From Natrinema caseinilyticum (GTDB taxonomy: Archaea; Halobacteriota; Halobacteria; Halobacteriales; Natrialbaceae): 64,000 bases of DNA. Location of the stretch: positions 1 to 64,000 of the forward strand of contig NZ_CP100447.1 in assembly GCF_024227435.1 (NCBI RefSeq). The letters are read 5' to 3'. Below, one piece after another: positions 52,633 through 61,338 of the stretch. The notes below the pieces were generated by a model that saw nothing but the letters and a program-made list of their open reading frames with translations, was not told the DNA's origin and ran no database searches. The position numbers and the translations under genes are program-made. Positions within the stretch are counted from its first letter, which is position 1. Each line of letters opens with the position of its first letter.

Positions 52633-53124
52633 TCAGAAGGGTCGGTAACACATCCCCAGTGCGAGTAACTGTGCTCCGATTCCTCCGACTAGTAACGCTA
52701 CATTCCAGATACGGGAGTTCGAACGAACGAGACCGAATTTGAGTTGTTCGGGGGACAGCGGTTGGAACGGGCGAATTGCGTGATCTCCCCGACCGACTGT
52801 AAGGGCATCTGCGATCAGGTGCGAGACGATACCCAGGAAGACGGTCGTTCCTGCGAGTAGAGCGAGCGGCCAAGCTGGAATTTCAATAGGGAGTCCGATG
52901 AGGCCGATATAGAGTCCAGCTGTCGTTACTGCTCCAGCACCCACTGCGAACCAAATCGTGTGCGTGAGTCCTCTGTGCGGGAGCCAACTGTAATCGTGGT
53001 CGAGATCGGGGAGCCGACAGACTGCCACCGCGAGAATCGTCATCCCAAATCCGACAATCCCGAACAGACCTGTTAGTGGAACCATCAGCAGTAATGCAAC
53101 GCCTCGGTGTCCGTCCTTGTACAT
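52633..53124 (-). CDS. YdjM/DUF457-like membrane metal-dependent hydrolase
   Basis: A 163-residue membrane protein with about four spans. RLPDLDHDYSWLPHRGLTHT (near residues 37-56) and SHLIADALT (near residue 107) carry the His/Asp set of the YdjM family. In bacteria YdjM is a LexA-regulated inner-membrane protein of unclear substrate. No partner is evident here. It converges with the propeller/TPR gene across a gap of about 35 bases. Confidence 0.8.
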   Translation of the reverse strand: MYKDGHRGVALLLMVPLTGLFGIVGFGMTILAVAVCRLPDLDHDYSWLPHRGLTHTIWFAVGAGAVTTAGLYIGLIGLPIEIPAWPLALLAGTTVFLGIVSHLIADALTVGRGDHAIRPFQPLSPEQLKFGLVRSNSRIWNVALLVGGIGAQLLALGMCYRPF

Positions 53125-53301
53125 GGGTTATCGACTCAGCCATCAGATCCGGAATGTGTGCTGATAGAATCAAATACGTAGAGGTGTATCTAATCAATTC
53201 TGGCGTAAGATGGTCTGAAACCCACATATTCCGCAAAACTATCGCAGTGACCAATCTTGCTCCGGAGGGAGTTGAATAGTGCCCGTAGCAAAGCTAGGGG
53301 T

Positions 53302-53787
53302 ATGGTCATCTGTGACCGCTGCAATAATTCCGTGAAGCCCACGGCAAACTACTGCCCGGAGTGTGGGTCAGAACTCAATCCAACGCGGAAAGACTGGTCA
53401 GATGGATTTCTCTCCCTCGTCGATCGAGGTCATATCCAGGAGGCGATCGACGGGAACGAGACACTGCCGGAGGGCTATCATACTCGACTACACGAAACTG
53501 TACGCCATGCAATGGCGGATTTCTGTCTACTGGATCGGTGGGCGGAATTCGACAACCACGAAGCTCTCTATGGGGACCTTCGAGACGAGGAGATTACGAC
53601 TGACGACGTTGGTGAGCTGGAAAAGCTGGTTCGATTGACCTGCCCATTTCGGTTTTTGATCAATGCAACTGGCGTGGATACTCTGGAGAATGTCTTAGAA
53701 GCCAGTATTCTATTCGCAAGCGATGAATCCGAGCTCACTCTCGACGATATTGATGTCTCGATCGAGGTAACAGGTGACGGTGAGTAG
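53302..53787 (+). CDS. 161-residue protein with N-terminal zinc ribbon
   Basis: The start at ATG 53302 gives MVICDRCNNSVKPTANYCPEC, with CxxC pairs at residues 4-7 and 18-21 forming a zinc ribbon. The rest is acidic and helical without a known motif. It lies upstream of the pilin-like gene at 53872 and its operator dyad. Family not recognised beyond the zinc ribbon. Confidence 0.62.
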   Translation: MVICDRCNNSVKPTANYCPECGSELNPTRKDWSDGFLSLVDRGHIQEAIDGNETLPEGYHTRLHETVRHAMADFCLLDRWAEFDNHEALYGDLRDEEITTDDVGELEKLVRLTCPFRFLINATGVDTLENVLEASILFASDESELTLDDIDVSIEVTGDGE

Positions 53788-53803
53788 CCACTGACCGTGG
53801 GGC

Positions 53804-53824
53804 CGCAACTGTGCGTGCTCCGCA
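53804..53824 (+). promoter_or_regulatory. reduced TGCG-N5-CGCA operator before the second pilin-like gene
   Basis: One perfect palindrome TGCGTGCTCCGCA (53812-53824) is preceded at the 17-base period by a half-site CGCA (53804-53807). The block CGCAA-N3-TGCG-N3-TCCGCA matches the corresponding part of the arrays at 46747 and, with one change, 56250. It ends 47 bases before the ATG at 53872. Confidence 0.62.
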
Positions 53825-53871
53825 CCTTCTAAGTCTATTTCTTCTTTCTCAACCCCTGTGAGGTACGAACA

Positions 53872-54372
53872 ATGCCGTCTGTTTCCGATCTCGTCGATCC
53901 AGCGTTTCGACTGTTCACCGTCGCAGATGTGACGGCCAGATATCTCGCGCTGATCTTCCTCGTTATCGGCATCATCGGCTTCTTCACAACAAAGGCGAAC
54001 TCGAGACGGTCGATTCGCTACCGAGGGATGATGTTTGGAGCTGCTGCCGCTCTCGTTGCTATCCTCGGTATGCATGCGTTCTACGACCTCATCGCGTTCA
54101 TCATGAGCGGAACGGGATTCCTCCCTTCCGGTTGGCCCTACGGGGCGAGTGGGACTTCGGGCCTCCTCCCCATAGCGCAAGCAGCGTCAGGAATGCTCTC
54201 CTATCTGGGTCTGGCTTGTTTTTCGCTGGGAGCTGCACTGTGGGCAGGAGGCTCAAGATATGGTCGAACCTCAACTCGCGGCTACCGCGGAGTCACTTGG
54301 GGACTCGTGATGATCGGTGTCTCGATGGGTGGAACCCTGTTCTCCGCCATCGCGGGGATCTATGGGCTCTGA
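53872..54372 (+). CDS. pilin-like membrane protein with two tandem hairpins
   Basis: A 166-residue protein containing two hairpins. Each has a span, a basic loop and a span: LALIFLVIGIIGFF with TKANSRRSIRYRG, then YLGLACFSLGAALWAGG with SRYGRTSTRGYRG. Both resemble the single hairpin of the pilin-like proteins at 46816 and 56316 (YAG-L---LG--W---). It looks like an internal duplication of the unit. It carries the same promoter motif as those genes, supporting a T4SS role such as a second pilin or pilus-base protein. Confidence 0.62.
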   Translation: MPSVSDLVDPAFRLFTVADVTARYLALIFLVIGIIGFFTTKANSRRSIRYRGMMFGAAAALVAILGMHAFYDLIAFIMSGTGFLPSGWPYGASGTSGLLPIAQAASGMLSYLGLACFSLGAALWAGGSRYGRTSTRGYRGVTWGLVMIGVSMGGTLFSAIAGIYGL

Positions 54373-54459
54373 GGTTTCGAGACACTGTAAAAACTGAAAG
54401 GCAAGTCGCGTTTCGGCCGACGGTGGCCGTCCCCCATTCTGATGCTGGCGGAATGTGAG

Positions 54460-54645
54460 TTAGACGCGACCTCGTTCGATGGTTCCGTACTGCGCGTTGA
54501 GTTCTTCGGCAGAGGCGAACTCCACTTGATCGAGGAGTTCGTTCACTGCCTGGTCGTAGGACTGTCGGTCGAGGAGATTCCGATTGCTGTACGCCCGAAG
54601 GCGATCACGGGTTCCCTCTTTCACGGGAATCGAATATCGGCTCAT
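54460..54645 (-). CDS. orphan VapB-like antitoxin/small DNA-binding protein
   Basis: A 61-residue protein starting MSRYSIPVKEGTRDRLRAY, with a strand-helix-helix pattern and NELLDQVEFAS. It resembles short haloarchaeal antitoxin-like proteins (VapB/DUF7557 style). No PIN-domain toxin gene is next to it: the flanks are a pilin-like gene and a GTPase. It could regulate locally or be a leftover of a toxin-antitoxin pair. A short GC-rich inverted repeat (CGGCC-GACG-GTGGCCG) lies just past its 3' end. Confidence 0.55.
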   Translation of the reverse strand: MSRYSIPVKEGTRDRLRAYSNRNLLDRQSYDQAVNELLDQVEFASAEELNAQYGTIERGRV

Positions 54646-54919
54646 CGCTGACGTCCCCTCTGGCTGTTCAGCCTACCCCTTCTGGTAGTATACGACATGG
54701 TGGTCACTATGGTTCGACTACAGATCGGGACCGCAACTACTTGCTCGCTCTATGTGGGTTGGTATCGAGCATAACTGTTTCCCCACAATCCCCTCATAGA
54801 GCACATGTATCCCCCATATTGTACAGTGTTGGCTGGCCTCTGAGAATCTTTAAAGTGGCCTGCAGTATCCAATCTTCCAGATGGCATAGATTTTTGAACA
54901 TTCTCCCCCACCAGAGGGT

Positions 54920-56182
54920 ATGGCTATTGACCCCGAGAAATTTCGCGGATTTACTGATCGACTTTCTCAGATCGCCGAAGCTGCTCCAATGAGTGACGAA
55001 CGTACGAAGGATATTATGGATACAGCCATTGGAACTGCGATTTCTGATATGGAGAATCTGATAGACGAATCTAGAGCTCCCAGACTGTATATTATGGGGC
55101 GTTCAGGGGTCGGAAAGTCATCCCTCATCAACGCACTAGCCAACCGTGAAGTTGCTGAGGTAGACTCTGTTGAACCAACTACTGTAGAATCTACGGCGTA
55201 TCATATCGGGTTTAGTGAACGGTATGCCAGCTGGGACGTAATCGACTCTCGCGGTCTATTTGAAAGTGTCTCCCCAGACGGCGATGTCCCGGCTGACACA
55301 GTAGATCTTCTCAGAGAGGATCTGAGAGAGTATCAACCTGATATGATCCTCCATGTAATGAGTCCTGACCAAGTTCGAGCTGGAGAAGAGGACTTTGAGA
55401 CAGTCAAGAAACTCCGATCAGAACTTGGATCCTTGTTTCCCCCTGTTCTTTATTGTTTAAACAAAGTAGACACACACGCCGCTCCGAATCAGTGGCCTCC
55501 GGAGGAACATCCAGAAGTCGCAGGTAAAATAAAACGGAATCTAGACTTCGTGGCGGAAGTAATCGGTGAAGACTCAAAAGAGCCATTTGAATCAACGCAA
55601 CCGCTGTATGGTTACGAATTCGATTCGGAGAAGCACATAGGCGTCGTACCAACATTTCTGCTGCAGGAGCCATACTGGAACGTAAATACACTCTCATGGA
55701 TGCTCGGAAGTTATCTTCCTGAAAGTGCTCAACTTCAATTTTTTCAAGCACAACAACGAGAAGACTTGATGCGGAAATTTTCACGTAGTACCACTGACCG
55801 CTTTGCTACAATAGCGGGTGGTATTGGTGGTGCTCCAACACCAATTGCAGACTTACCTATCTTGCTCGGGCTTCAGTTCCTCTTGATCGGACTCGTAGGC
55901 GGCTTCTCCTGTCGTGAAATCACCACTGACACCGCAACTGAATATGTGAGTGCAATGGGCGGCACTGCAGTTACCGGCTTTGTAGCACGCTCAGTGGCTC
56001 GAACGTTGTTTGAATTCGTCCCAGTCGCGGGTGCAGCAGTTTCTGCTGGTGTTGCATTTTCAACAACCTGGGCTCTTGGCAGGTCTGCTGAGCGTTATTT
56101 CTTCGATGATGAAACAGTATCACCGAATTCACTCCGTGATCAAGCAAGAGAGGTTTTCGAAGCCCGGAAAAACCGAGAGTAA
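54920..56182 (+). CDS. Era/dynamin-like GTPase with C-terminal membrane domain
   Basis: A 420-residue GTPase. G1 is GRSGVGKSS (residues 60-68), G2 a TTVEST threonine region, G3 DSRG (near residue 111) and G4 NKVD (near residue 180). The C-terminal 150 residues resemble the YcjF/DUF697 membrane-associated domain, with hydrophobic PILLGLQFLLIGLVGGF and a glycine/alanine-rich stretch. Such fused proteins are seen in stress and defence contexts, but their role is not settled. The gene is visibly more AT-rich than its neighbours, suggesting recent transfer. A TATA-like ATTTTTGAA lies about 27 bases before the ATG. The 274 bases upstream hold nothing else recognisable. Confidence 0.78.
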   Translation: MAIDPEKFRGFTDRLSQIAEAAPMSDERTKDIMDTAIGTAISDMENLIDESRAPRLYIMGRSGVGKSSLINALANREVAEVDSVEPTTVESTAYHIGFSERYASWDVIDSRGLFESVSPDGDVPADTVDLLREDLREYQPDMILHVMSPDQVRAGEEDFETVKKLRSELGSLFPPVLYCLNKVDTHAAPNQWPPEEHPEVAGKIKRNLDFVAEVIGEDSKEPFESTQPLYGYEFDSEKHIGVVPTFLLQEPYWNVNTLSWMLGSYLPESAQLQFFQAQQREDLMRKFSRSTTDRFATIAGGIGGAPTPIADLPILLGLQFLLIGLVGGFSCREITTDTATEYVSAMGGTAVTGFVARSVARTLFEFVPVAGAAVSAGVAFSTTWALGRSAERYFFDDETVSPNSLRDQAREVFEARKNRE

Positions 56183-56206
56183 ATGCCATCTCGAACCTGT
56201 TCTATG

Positions 56207-56270
56207 AGGGTATACCGCATCTGTGCGTCAGACGCAACCTTGCGGCCACCGTAAGATTGCGAAATCCGCA
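56207..56270. promoter_or_regulatory. tandem TGCG-N5-CGCA array before the pilin gene at 56316
   Basis: Units are AGGGTATACCGCA (56207, degenerate left half), TGCGTCAGACGCA (56224), TGCGGCCACCGTA (56241) and TGCGAAATCCGCA (56258), again at exact 17-base period. The array ends 45 bases before the ATG, and a TATA box (TTATA at 56286-56290) lies between. The last 34 bases match the corresponding part of the array at 46704-46767 at 26 positions. Confidence 0.76.
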
Positions 56271-56315
56271 TTCCTGAAACAAACATTATACCTTCCAGCT
56301 AACGGCTGGTGTGCA

Positions 56316-56717
56316 ATGACGAACCAGCACACCACAGACTCCGACCCCGACACGAACAGCCTCCGCCGCTTCCGGCGAGTCCTCAACTTCGAGAGCCTTC
56401 TCGTCACCGCGTTCTTCTCACTGATGCTCTTCGTTAGCCCGGCAGCTGCACAATCCAGCGGCCCCACGGGTGGGTCCGGTGGTTCCGTCGCCGGCTGGGA
56501 GACGATCCTCACCAATCTCTACGACGTCGTCTACACGACGCTCCAGTACGCCGGCCTCACTGTGCTGGTTCTGGGTCTGATCGTCTGGCTCACCGCCCGC
56601 ACGAACTCCCAGCGATCCGAGACGGGAATGAAACTCACGCTCGGTGGCGGTGCAATGGTCATCGCGTACTTCGGGCTCGGCGCACTCGTCTCCCTGCTCG
56701 AGTTCATCGCAGGGTGA
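56316..56717 (+). CDS. VirB2/TrbC-like pilin candidate 2
   Basis: A 133-residue protein starting at ATG 56316 (MTNQHTTD), supported by the TATA box 26-30 bases upstream. Residues 25-50 form a signal-like segment ending in FVSPAAAQSS, a plausible cleavage region. After a Gly/Ser-rich stretch comes the hairpin YAGLTVLVLGLIVWL, loop TARTNSQRSETGMK, and LGGGAMVIAYFGLGALVSLLEF. Signal, small size and two-span mature part are the plan of VirB2/TrbC pilins. It is the best major-pilin candidate of the three related proteins here. Confidence 0.72.
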   Translation: MTNQHTTDSDPDTNSLRRFRRVLNFESLLVTAFFSLMLFVSPAAAQSSGPTGGSGGSVAGWETILTNLYDVVYTTLQYAGLTVLVLGLIVWLTARTNSQRSETGMKLTLGGGAMVIAYFGLGALVSLLEFIAG

Positions 56718-56825
56718 ACCCGACGAACACCCTACCCATTGACCCCTTTGGAACCGACCCGTGGCCAGATTTCATACCGCCATTGCGAGGCACCTACCCG
56801 TCGGGGTGGACGCTCCACCTGCGTA

Positions 56826-57008
56826 GTGAACGTCTTTCCTGACTGGGCGCTCCGTGGCATCGGTCACAGCTCTCACGATGTGGCCTTCTTTCCGAACATG
56901 CACACGCTAACCCACAATCCGCTGTATAGCCGCCTCAGCCAGCGACTCGCTCCGCGCGAGCTCCCACAGCAGTCGCAGTTGATCACCAGCGAGGGGTGGT
57001 CCAGGTGA
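56826..57008 (+). CDS. possible 60-residue protein coupled to the coupling ATPase
   Basis: A GTG start at 56826 gives MNVFPDWALRG; an in-frame ATG at 56739 is an alternative. The stop overlaps the GTG of the next gene as GTGA. It ends in ITSEGWSR and has no membrane span or known motif. Third-position GC is roughly what the neighbours show. If it is not real, the 287 bases between the pilin and the ATPase gene are unexplained. Confidence 0.42.
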   Translation: MNVFPDWALRGIGHSSHDVAFFPNMHTLTHNPLYSRLSQRLAPRELPQQSQLITSEGWSR

Positions 57009-60000
57009 CGAACGGGTCGGAATCATCCCGTCGGTCCGGCTCTGGAGGACGGGAACCACGACTTCCGAGCATCGATGACTCCGAAATCCAGAACGCGGTT
57101 TCGACACGGATCCTGGGTCAGAGGAGTGACGACTCCGGACCAAGTTCGGAAGGCGGAAAACCTGCTGACAGTGCCGAAGAGAGTTACCCGGACACCTCTC
57201 CGAGTGATGGACCATCCCAGCCGGACCACGATTTGGGGAGGGACAACTCTGACAGACTTTCCGCCGACTCTGATGACGACGACGATGGATTTCGCCCGTA
57301 TATCAAAATCACGCCGGCCCGTGAGCAGGTGACACCGGACCACGTTGTCAAGGGTCTCTATGGTCTCTACCGAGCTGGCAGTGGCCGAGAGATGCCCTTC
57401 CATCTCGAACGCCGGCTCTCGTTCGTGAGCACGCAGCGGACGTTCGAGTTCCTGATTCACAAGCCAGCAGATACCCGTCGTTTCGACTTCTACCTCGGCG
57501 TTCGGCCTTACGAGGTCGAGGCACTCGAACACCTTGCAGCGAACGTCAGGGCGATGTATCCAGAGAGCTTCCACTTCGAAATCGTCCCGTTCGCCACGAC
57601 CGACATCTTCGTCGACGACGTCGAGCCCGCTGGTGCGACGCTCGCGGATCTGGCCGCATTCGACGGTATCGACGAACTCATTGAACTGGACGGCTTCGAA
57701 CCAGACCTTCTCGACACAGCTGAAGATACCCGCGACGAATCTGGGCGTGACGCGAATGCCGATCCGACGCCGCCGGCGATGGTTCGCTGGGAGGGCGTTG
57801 AGACGAAGAATAATGACTGGATGACGCTGCTCTCGCAGTTCAGCGAGATCTCGGTCGACATCGAGGATTCGTTCCGGTCGCCCCTGAGCGTCCTCCTCGA
57901 ACAGGCAACGGAGACGGACGAACCGTTCATCTTCCAGGTCGTCTTCACGCCTCGCCGTGACTGGACGAAGGAAGCGGAGGTCCAGAAACGGAACCTCAAG
58001 ATGGGGACGACTGGCGTCTTCAGTTCGTTCAAGCAGGAGGCTGCCGCGATGATTCTCGGTACGTCTGAAGAGGAGCGACGGCAGCGCCACCGGCCAGATA
58101 CGCCCGAGCAAATCGGGGGCACCATCTCTGGCGGGGCAGACGGTCAATCGACGCGACACAGCCGAATGGGACAGATCGACCTGAAGCAGCCGACCGTGAC
58201 GTTCGATGTCTCCCTACGAGCGGCTGGTGAACCGAGCGTGGTGAACGGCGTCACTGGCGCGTTCACGGCTCTGAGCGGGCCGTACTACGGCGTCGAGGGG
58301 GCAAGCGTCAGTCGGATTGGGCGCGAGTTCGACGCGCTCTGCCGGTCGCGACTGAGCCCGACGAGTATCCGAGAGCGCTTCCAGAGCAAGAACCCGATCA
58401 TCGTCGCTAGCCCAGACGAACTCGCGAATTTCGTTACTGTACCCAGCACAGGCGCGCTCCCGAAGGCAAGCCGTGGCGCGTCTGGTGGTGCTCCAGACGC
58501 TCGTTCACCACTCACCGCGACCGACGAAGAGTTGCTCGCGGAATTCGACTCTGGGATGTGCATCGGTGAGGCTGAAACGGCATCTCCCGACCGCGACAAC
58601 ATCCCTATCAGTCTGACTGCGGAGCAACTCACCCATCACGTACTCAGGGCGTCGACGACGGGTGGCGGGAAGACGACCGCGATGATCAACGACGGTCTCA
58701 GCGCGTACGACGAACTCGACGGGCCGATCTTCATCTTCGACAAGAAGGGCGGCAGTATGGCGACAGAGTACAAACGAGCGCACTTCCGACAGTTCGGCGA
58801 CCTCGACGACATCGTCCATCTCCCGGTTCCAGGGCCGAACGGCGAACTGCCCGCGTTCCCGTTCTTCGACATCCGGCCCCAGATTGCGGCTGGCATGAGT
58901 CGTGAGGCAGCTGTGCAGGAGAAGATTGACCGCTACAACGAACTACTGGAGTACGTCCTCGGTGACGAACAACACAACCAGGCGTTCGTCGCACAGGAAA
59001 TCCTCAGTAACCTCATTGGTGCGTTGTTCGACCCGGTGTACGGCCAAGACGCGTACGCCATCAGCGACCTCCTCAATGCGGCCACGAAGATGCAGACCGA
59101 ACAGAAAGTTCCAGAGGTCAGCGATCCAGAGCTTCACGCGACGCTCACGCGCCACTTCAGTGCCGAGGAACGACGCTTCGCCACGTCGATCGACGCCGTT
59201 CTCAACCGCATCACGAAGCTGAAAGAGCGGGACTTCATCTGGCGAATGCTGAACTTCGTTCCCGAATGGGATGGGGAAGCCCAGCGGTATGCTGACGAGC
59301 AGATGCTGCTTGACCTCGATGGGCTCCTCGATTCGAAGTCGGTCGTGCTGATCGATACCGGCGAGTTCCGCCCCGCGTCAAGCAACGTCTTCACGGTGCT
59401 GATGCTGGATTACCTCTGGTCGTGGGTGCGACTCCGAAAGCGATGGAACCGGACTGTCCTCGACCCTGCCGACGGCTACTGTGTGAACCTGATCATCGAC
59501 GAGGCCGCACCGATCATGCAGTCCAGTCTCGTTCGTGACGAGATGATTCCTGACGCCCGTGAGTTCGCTCTCGCGTTCGAGCTTATCGTTCACTTCCCGG
59601 AGCAGGTCAAACGTGACGCACTCGATACGCGGGCCTACAAGGAAATCCTCCGCAACATCAACACCAAGCTCATCGGCAAGCTCGCAATCGACGACGAGCT
59701 GGCGACGACGCTGTTTCACGAAGAACTCGACGCCGTCGCCCTCTCGAATCGGATCGCCTCACTCCCTCGCGGTGAGTGGCTCGCACAGTTACCCGATACC
59801 GGCTTCATGACCGACACGCCGGAGTTGGTGACGCTCAAGCCGCTTCCCGTCCCCGACGGACACAGCGATGGAGAGGAGTCGGTCGACGCGGGCACGTACA
59901 GCCAGACGGCAGAGATGACCTTCCAGGAGGCAGACGAACTGCAGTGGTCACGCACTCGATTCACGTACTGCCTCGTCCCCGGCGTCAACAGCCCGCCAGA

Positions 60001-61090
60001 TGCCGCCCAGCGTGCAGCCCGCTATGGAACCGGCCCGATGAACAGCGCGACAACCGAGCGACCACCGACGCCTCCAGACAGAGAAGAGAAGGCTGAACGC
60101 CCAGCTCCCGGCGACACTGACGAGTCAAGGACCCTGGACGAAGACGACTCTCAGGTGGAATCCCATTCAGATTCTGCTCTGGGCGGGGCTTCCAACGAGT
60201 TCGGAACCGTTCTCGGAACTGGTTCGCCATCACGGGTTCAATCGGATGATGCGACGGATAGAGACACTCCAGGAACGGAGGGCCCAACCGCAGAAACCAC
60301 ACCCCACGTCTCTGACCTTCCTGCGACACCTGGGGCTGGGAAGAATCTCGACCAGGGGGGTGTCCTGACCGACACCGAACGGCAGTTCCTTCGAGACGTG
60401 ATTGCAGGGATCAACGGTGAACTGGAAGGGTATGACCTGACGCAGTCGATGACGACCATTCGGGATGCGCTAGATGAGGAGATCGACGAAGAGCAGTTGG
60501 TGGAAGACGGATTCCTCGAAATTCAGCGCGTGTACGGTCGGAAGTACTACTACGTTCCTCCAGCTGGGCAGACTGCAGTCAGCAGGAAGATCTACGCGGG
60601 CCGGAACAACGGCGACCTCTTCGAGAAAACGGCTCACAAGGTCTACGTCGAGTACATCGCTCGGCACCTGCGAAACCGTGGACTTCTCGTCGAGACCTAC
60701 TACGAGCCGATGGCCGGCGGGATGGTCTTCGATGTCGCTGCGTTCCTTCCGCGTGACGACGGAAGCCGACAACTTGCGGTGATTGCTGAGGTGGTGACGA
60801 ACATCCGCCCGGAACTGATGGTCAAACACTACGATGATCTCGCGTCGTTCGATGGAGTTCGGAAGATGTGGATTGTCCCGCATACGGACGTTGCTCACGA
60901 AATTATCAGGGCACTGGTTGATGCGGGGCGGCTTGAGAACGCACCACACAAAACTACCAAGAACTATGCACGTCTCTCCGAGGAGGCGTTCGACAATCCC
61001 TGTGAATGGCGATTCGTCGGGGGCCGCAATATCATCGAATCGGTCGACCAAGCTGAGGAGGACTCCGAGGGCGATGACCTGCGTCACTAG
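57005..61090 (+). CDS. VirD4/TraG-like coupling ATPase with C-terminal nuclease-like domain
   Basis: A 1361-residue protein starting at GTG 57005 with a Shine-Dalgarno (GAGGGGTGGT) just upstream. The first 100 residues are acidic and disordered. A domain with TRRFDFYLGVRPYEVEALEH and VVFTPRRDW follows (about 140-480). The motor has VLRASTTGGGKTTAMI (Walker A, near residue 548) and VNLIIDEAAPIMQSS (Walker B, near residue 825). About 1190-1300 a separate domain has FDVAAFLP, AVIAEVVTNIRPELMVKHYDDL and KMWIVPH, resembling a restriction-like fold with E-x-V in place of E-x-K. It should recruit substrate to the T4SS. No relaxase gene is in the window. Confidence 0.8.
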   Translation: MTNGSESSRRSGSGGREPRLPSIDDSEIQNAVSTRILGQRSDDSGPSSEGGKPADSAEESYPDTSPSDGPSQPDHDLGRDNSDRLSADSDDDDDGFRPYIKITPAREQVTPDHVVKGLYGLYRAGSGREMPFHLERRLSFVSTQRTFEFLIHKPADTRRFDFYLGVRPYEVEALEHLAANVRAMYPESFHFEIVPFATTDIFVDDVEPAGATLADLAAFDGIDELIELDGFEPDLLDTAEDTRDESGRDANADPTPPAMVRWEGVETKNNDWMTLLSQFSEISVDIEDSFRSPLSVLLEQATETDEPFIFQVVFTPRRDWTKEAEVQKRNLKMGTTGVFSSFKQEAAAMILGTSEEERRQRHRPDTPEQIGGTISGGADGQSTRHSRMGQIDLKQPTVTFDVSLRAAGEPSVVNGVTGAFTALSGPYYGVEGASVSRIGREFDALCRSRLSPTSIRERFQSKNPIIVASPDELANFVTVPSTGALPKASRGASGGAPDARSPLTATDEELLAEFDSGMCIGEAETASPDRDNIPISLTAEQLTHHVLRASTTGGGKTTAMINDGLSAYDELDGPIFIFDKKGGSMATEYKRAHFRQFGDLDDIVHLPVPGPNGELPAFPFFDIRPQIAAGMSREAAVQEKIDRYNELLEYVLGDEQHNQAFVAQEILSNLIGALFDPVYGQDAYAISDLLNAATKMQTEQKVPEVSDPELHATLTRHFSAEERRFATSIDAVLNRITKLKERDFIWRMLNFVPEWDGEAQRYADEQMLLDLDGLLDSKSVVLIDTGEFRPASSNVFTVLMLDYLWSWVRLRKRWNRTVLDPADGYCVNLIIDEAAPIMQSSLVRDEMIPDAREFALAFELIVHFPEQVKRDALDTRAYKEILRNINTKLIGKLAIDDELATTLFHEELDAVALSNRIASLPRGEWLAQLPDTGFMTDTPELVTLKPLPVPDGHSDGEESVDAGTYSQTAEMTFQEADELQWSRTRFTYCLVPGVNSPPDAAQRAARYGTGPMNSATTERPPTPPDREEKAERPAPGDTDESRTLDEDDSQVESHSDSALGGASNEFGTVLGTGSPSRVQSDDATDRDTPGTEGPTAETTPHVSDLPATPGAGKNLDQGGVLTDTERQFLRDVIAGINGELEGYDLTQSMTTIRDALDEEIDEEQLVEDGFLEIQRVYGRKYYYVPPAGQTAVSRKIYAGRNNGDLFEKTAHKVYVEYIARHLRNRGLLVETYYEPMAGGMVFDVAAFLPRDDGSRQLAVIAEVVTNIRPELMVKHYDDLASFDGVRKMWIVPHTDVAHEIIRALVDAGRLENAPHKTTKNYARLSEEAFDNPCEWRFVGGRNIIESVDQAEEDSEGDDLRH

Positions 61091-61338
61091 CTGGGCGCAC
61101 CGTGCGCTCTATACCCGCTCTAAAGCAACCTCCTGCCTTCCTGCGCCTATCGGCGAAACACCTAGAATAGGTCTTGGTAGGGGAGGGAACGCAGATCCGC
61201 CCCACGGACGCACAGCCATACGGTTTTGGGCGCACCAGCCCAGTTCGAGAGAGGAATCGAGCGCACGCCGGCGCACCGAGGTTTATCGCGATGCCGAATC
61301 GGCTGTGAAGACGACCGAAGCAGTTCCCCGTTCCATCC

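Noticed and set aside
57023-58159. 378-codon minus-strand frame opposite the coupling ATPase N-terminus
   Set aside because: Antisense shadow. The plus frame is continuous with the ATPase and has a Shine-Dalgarno.
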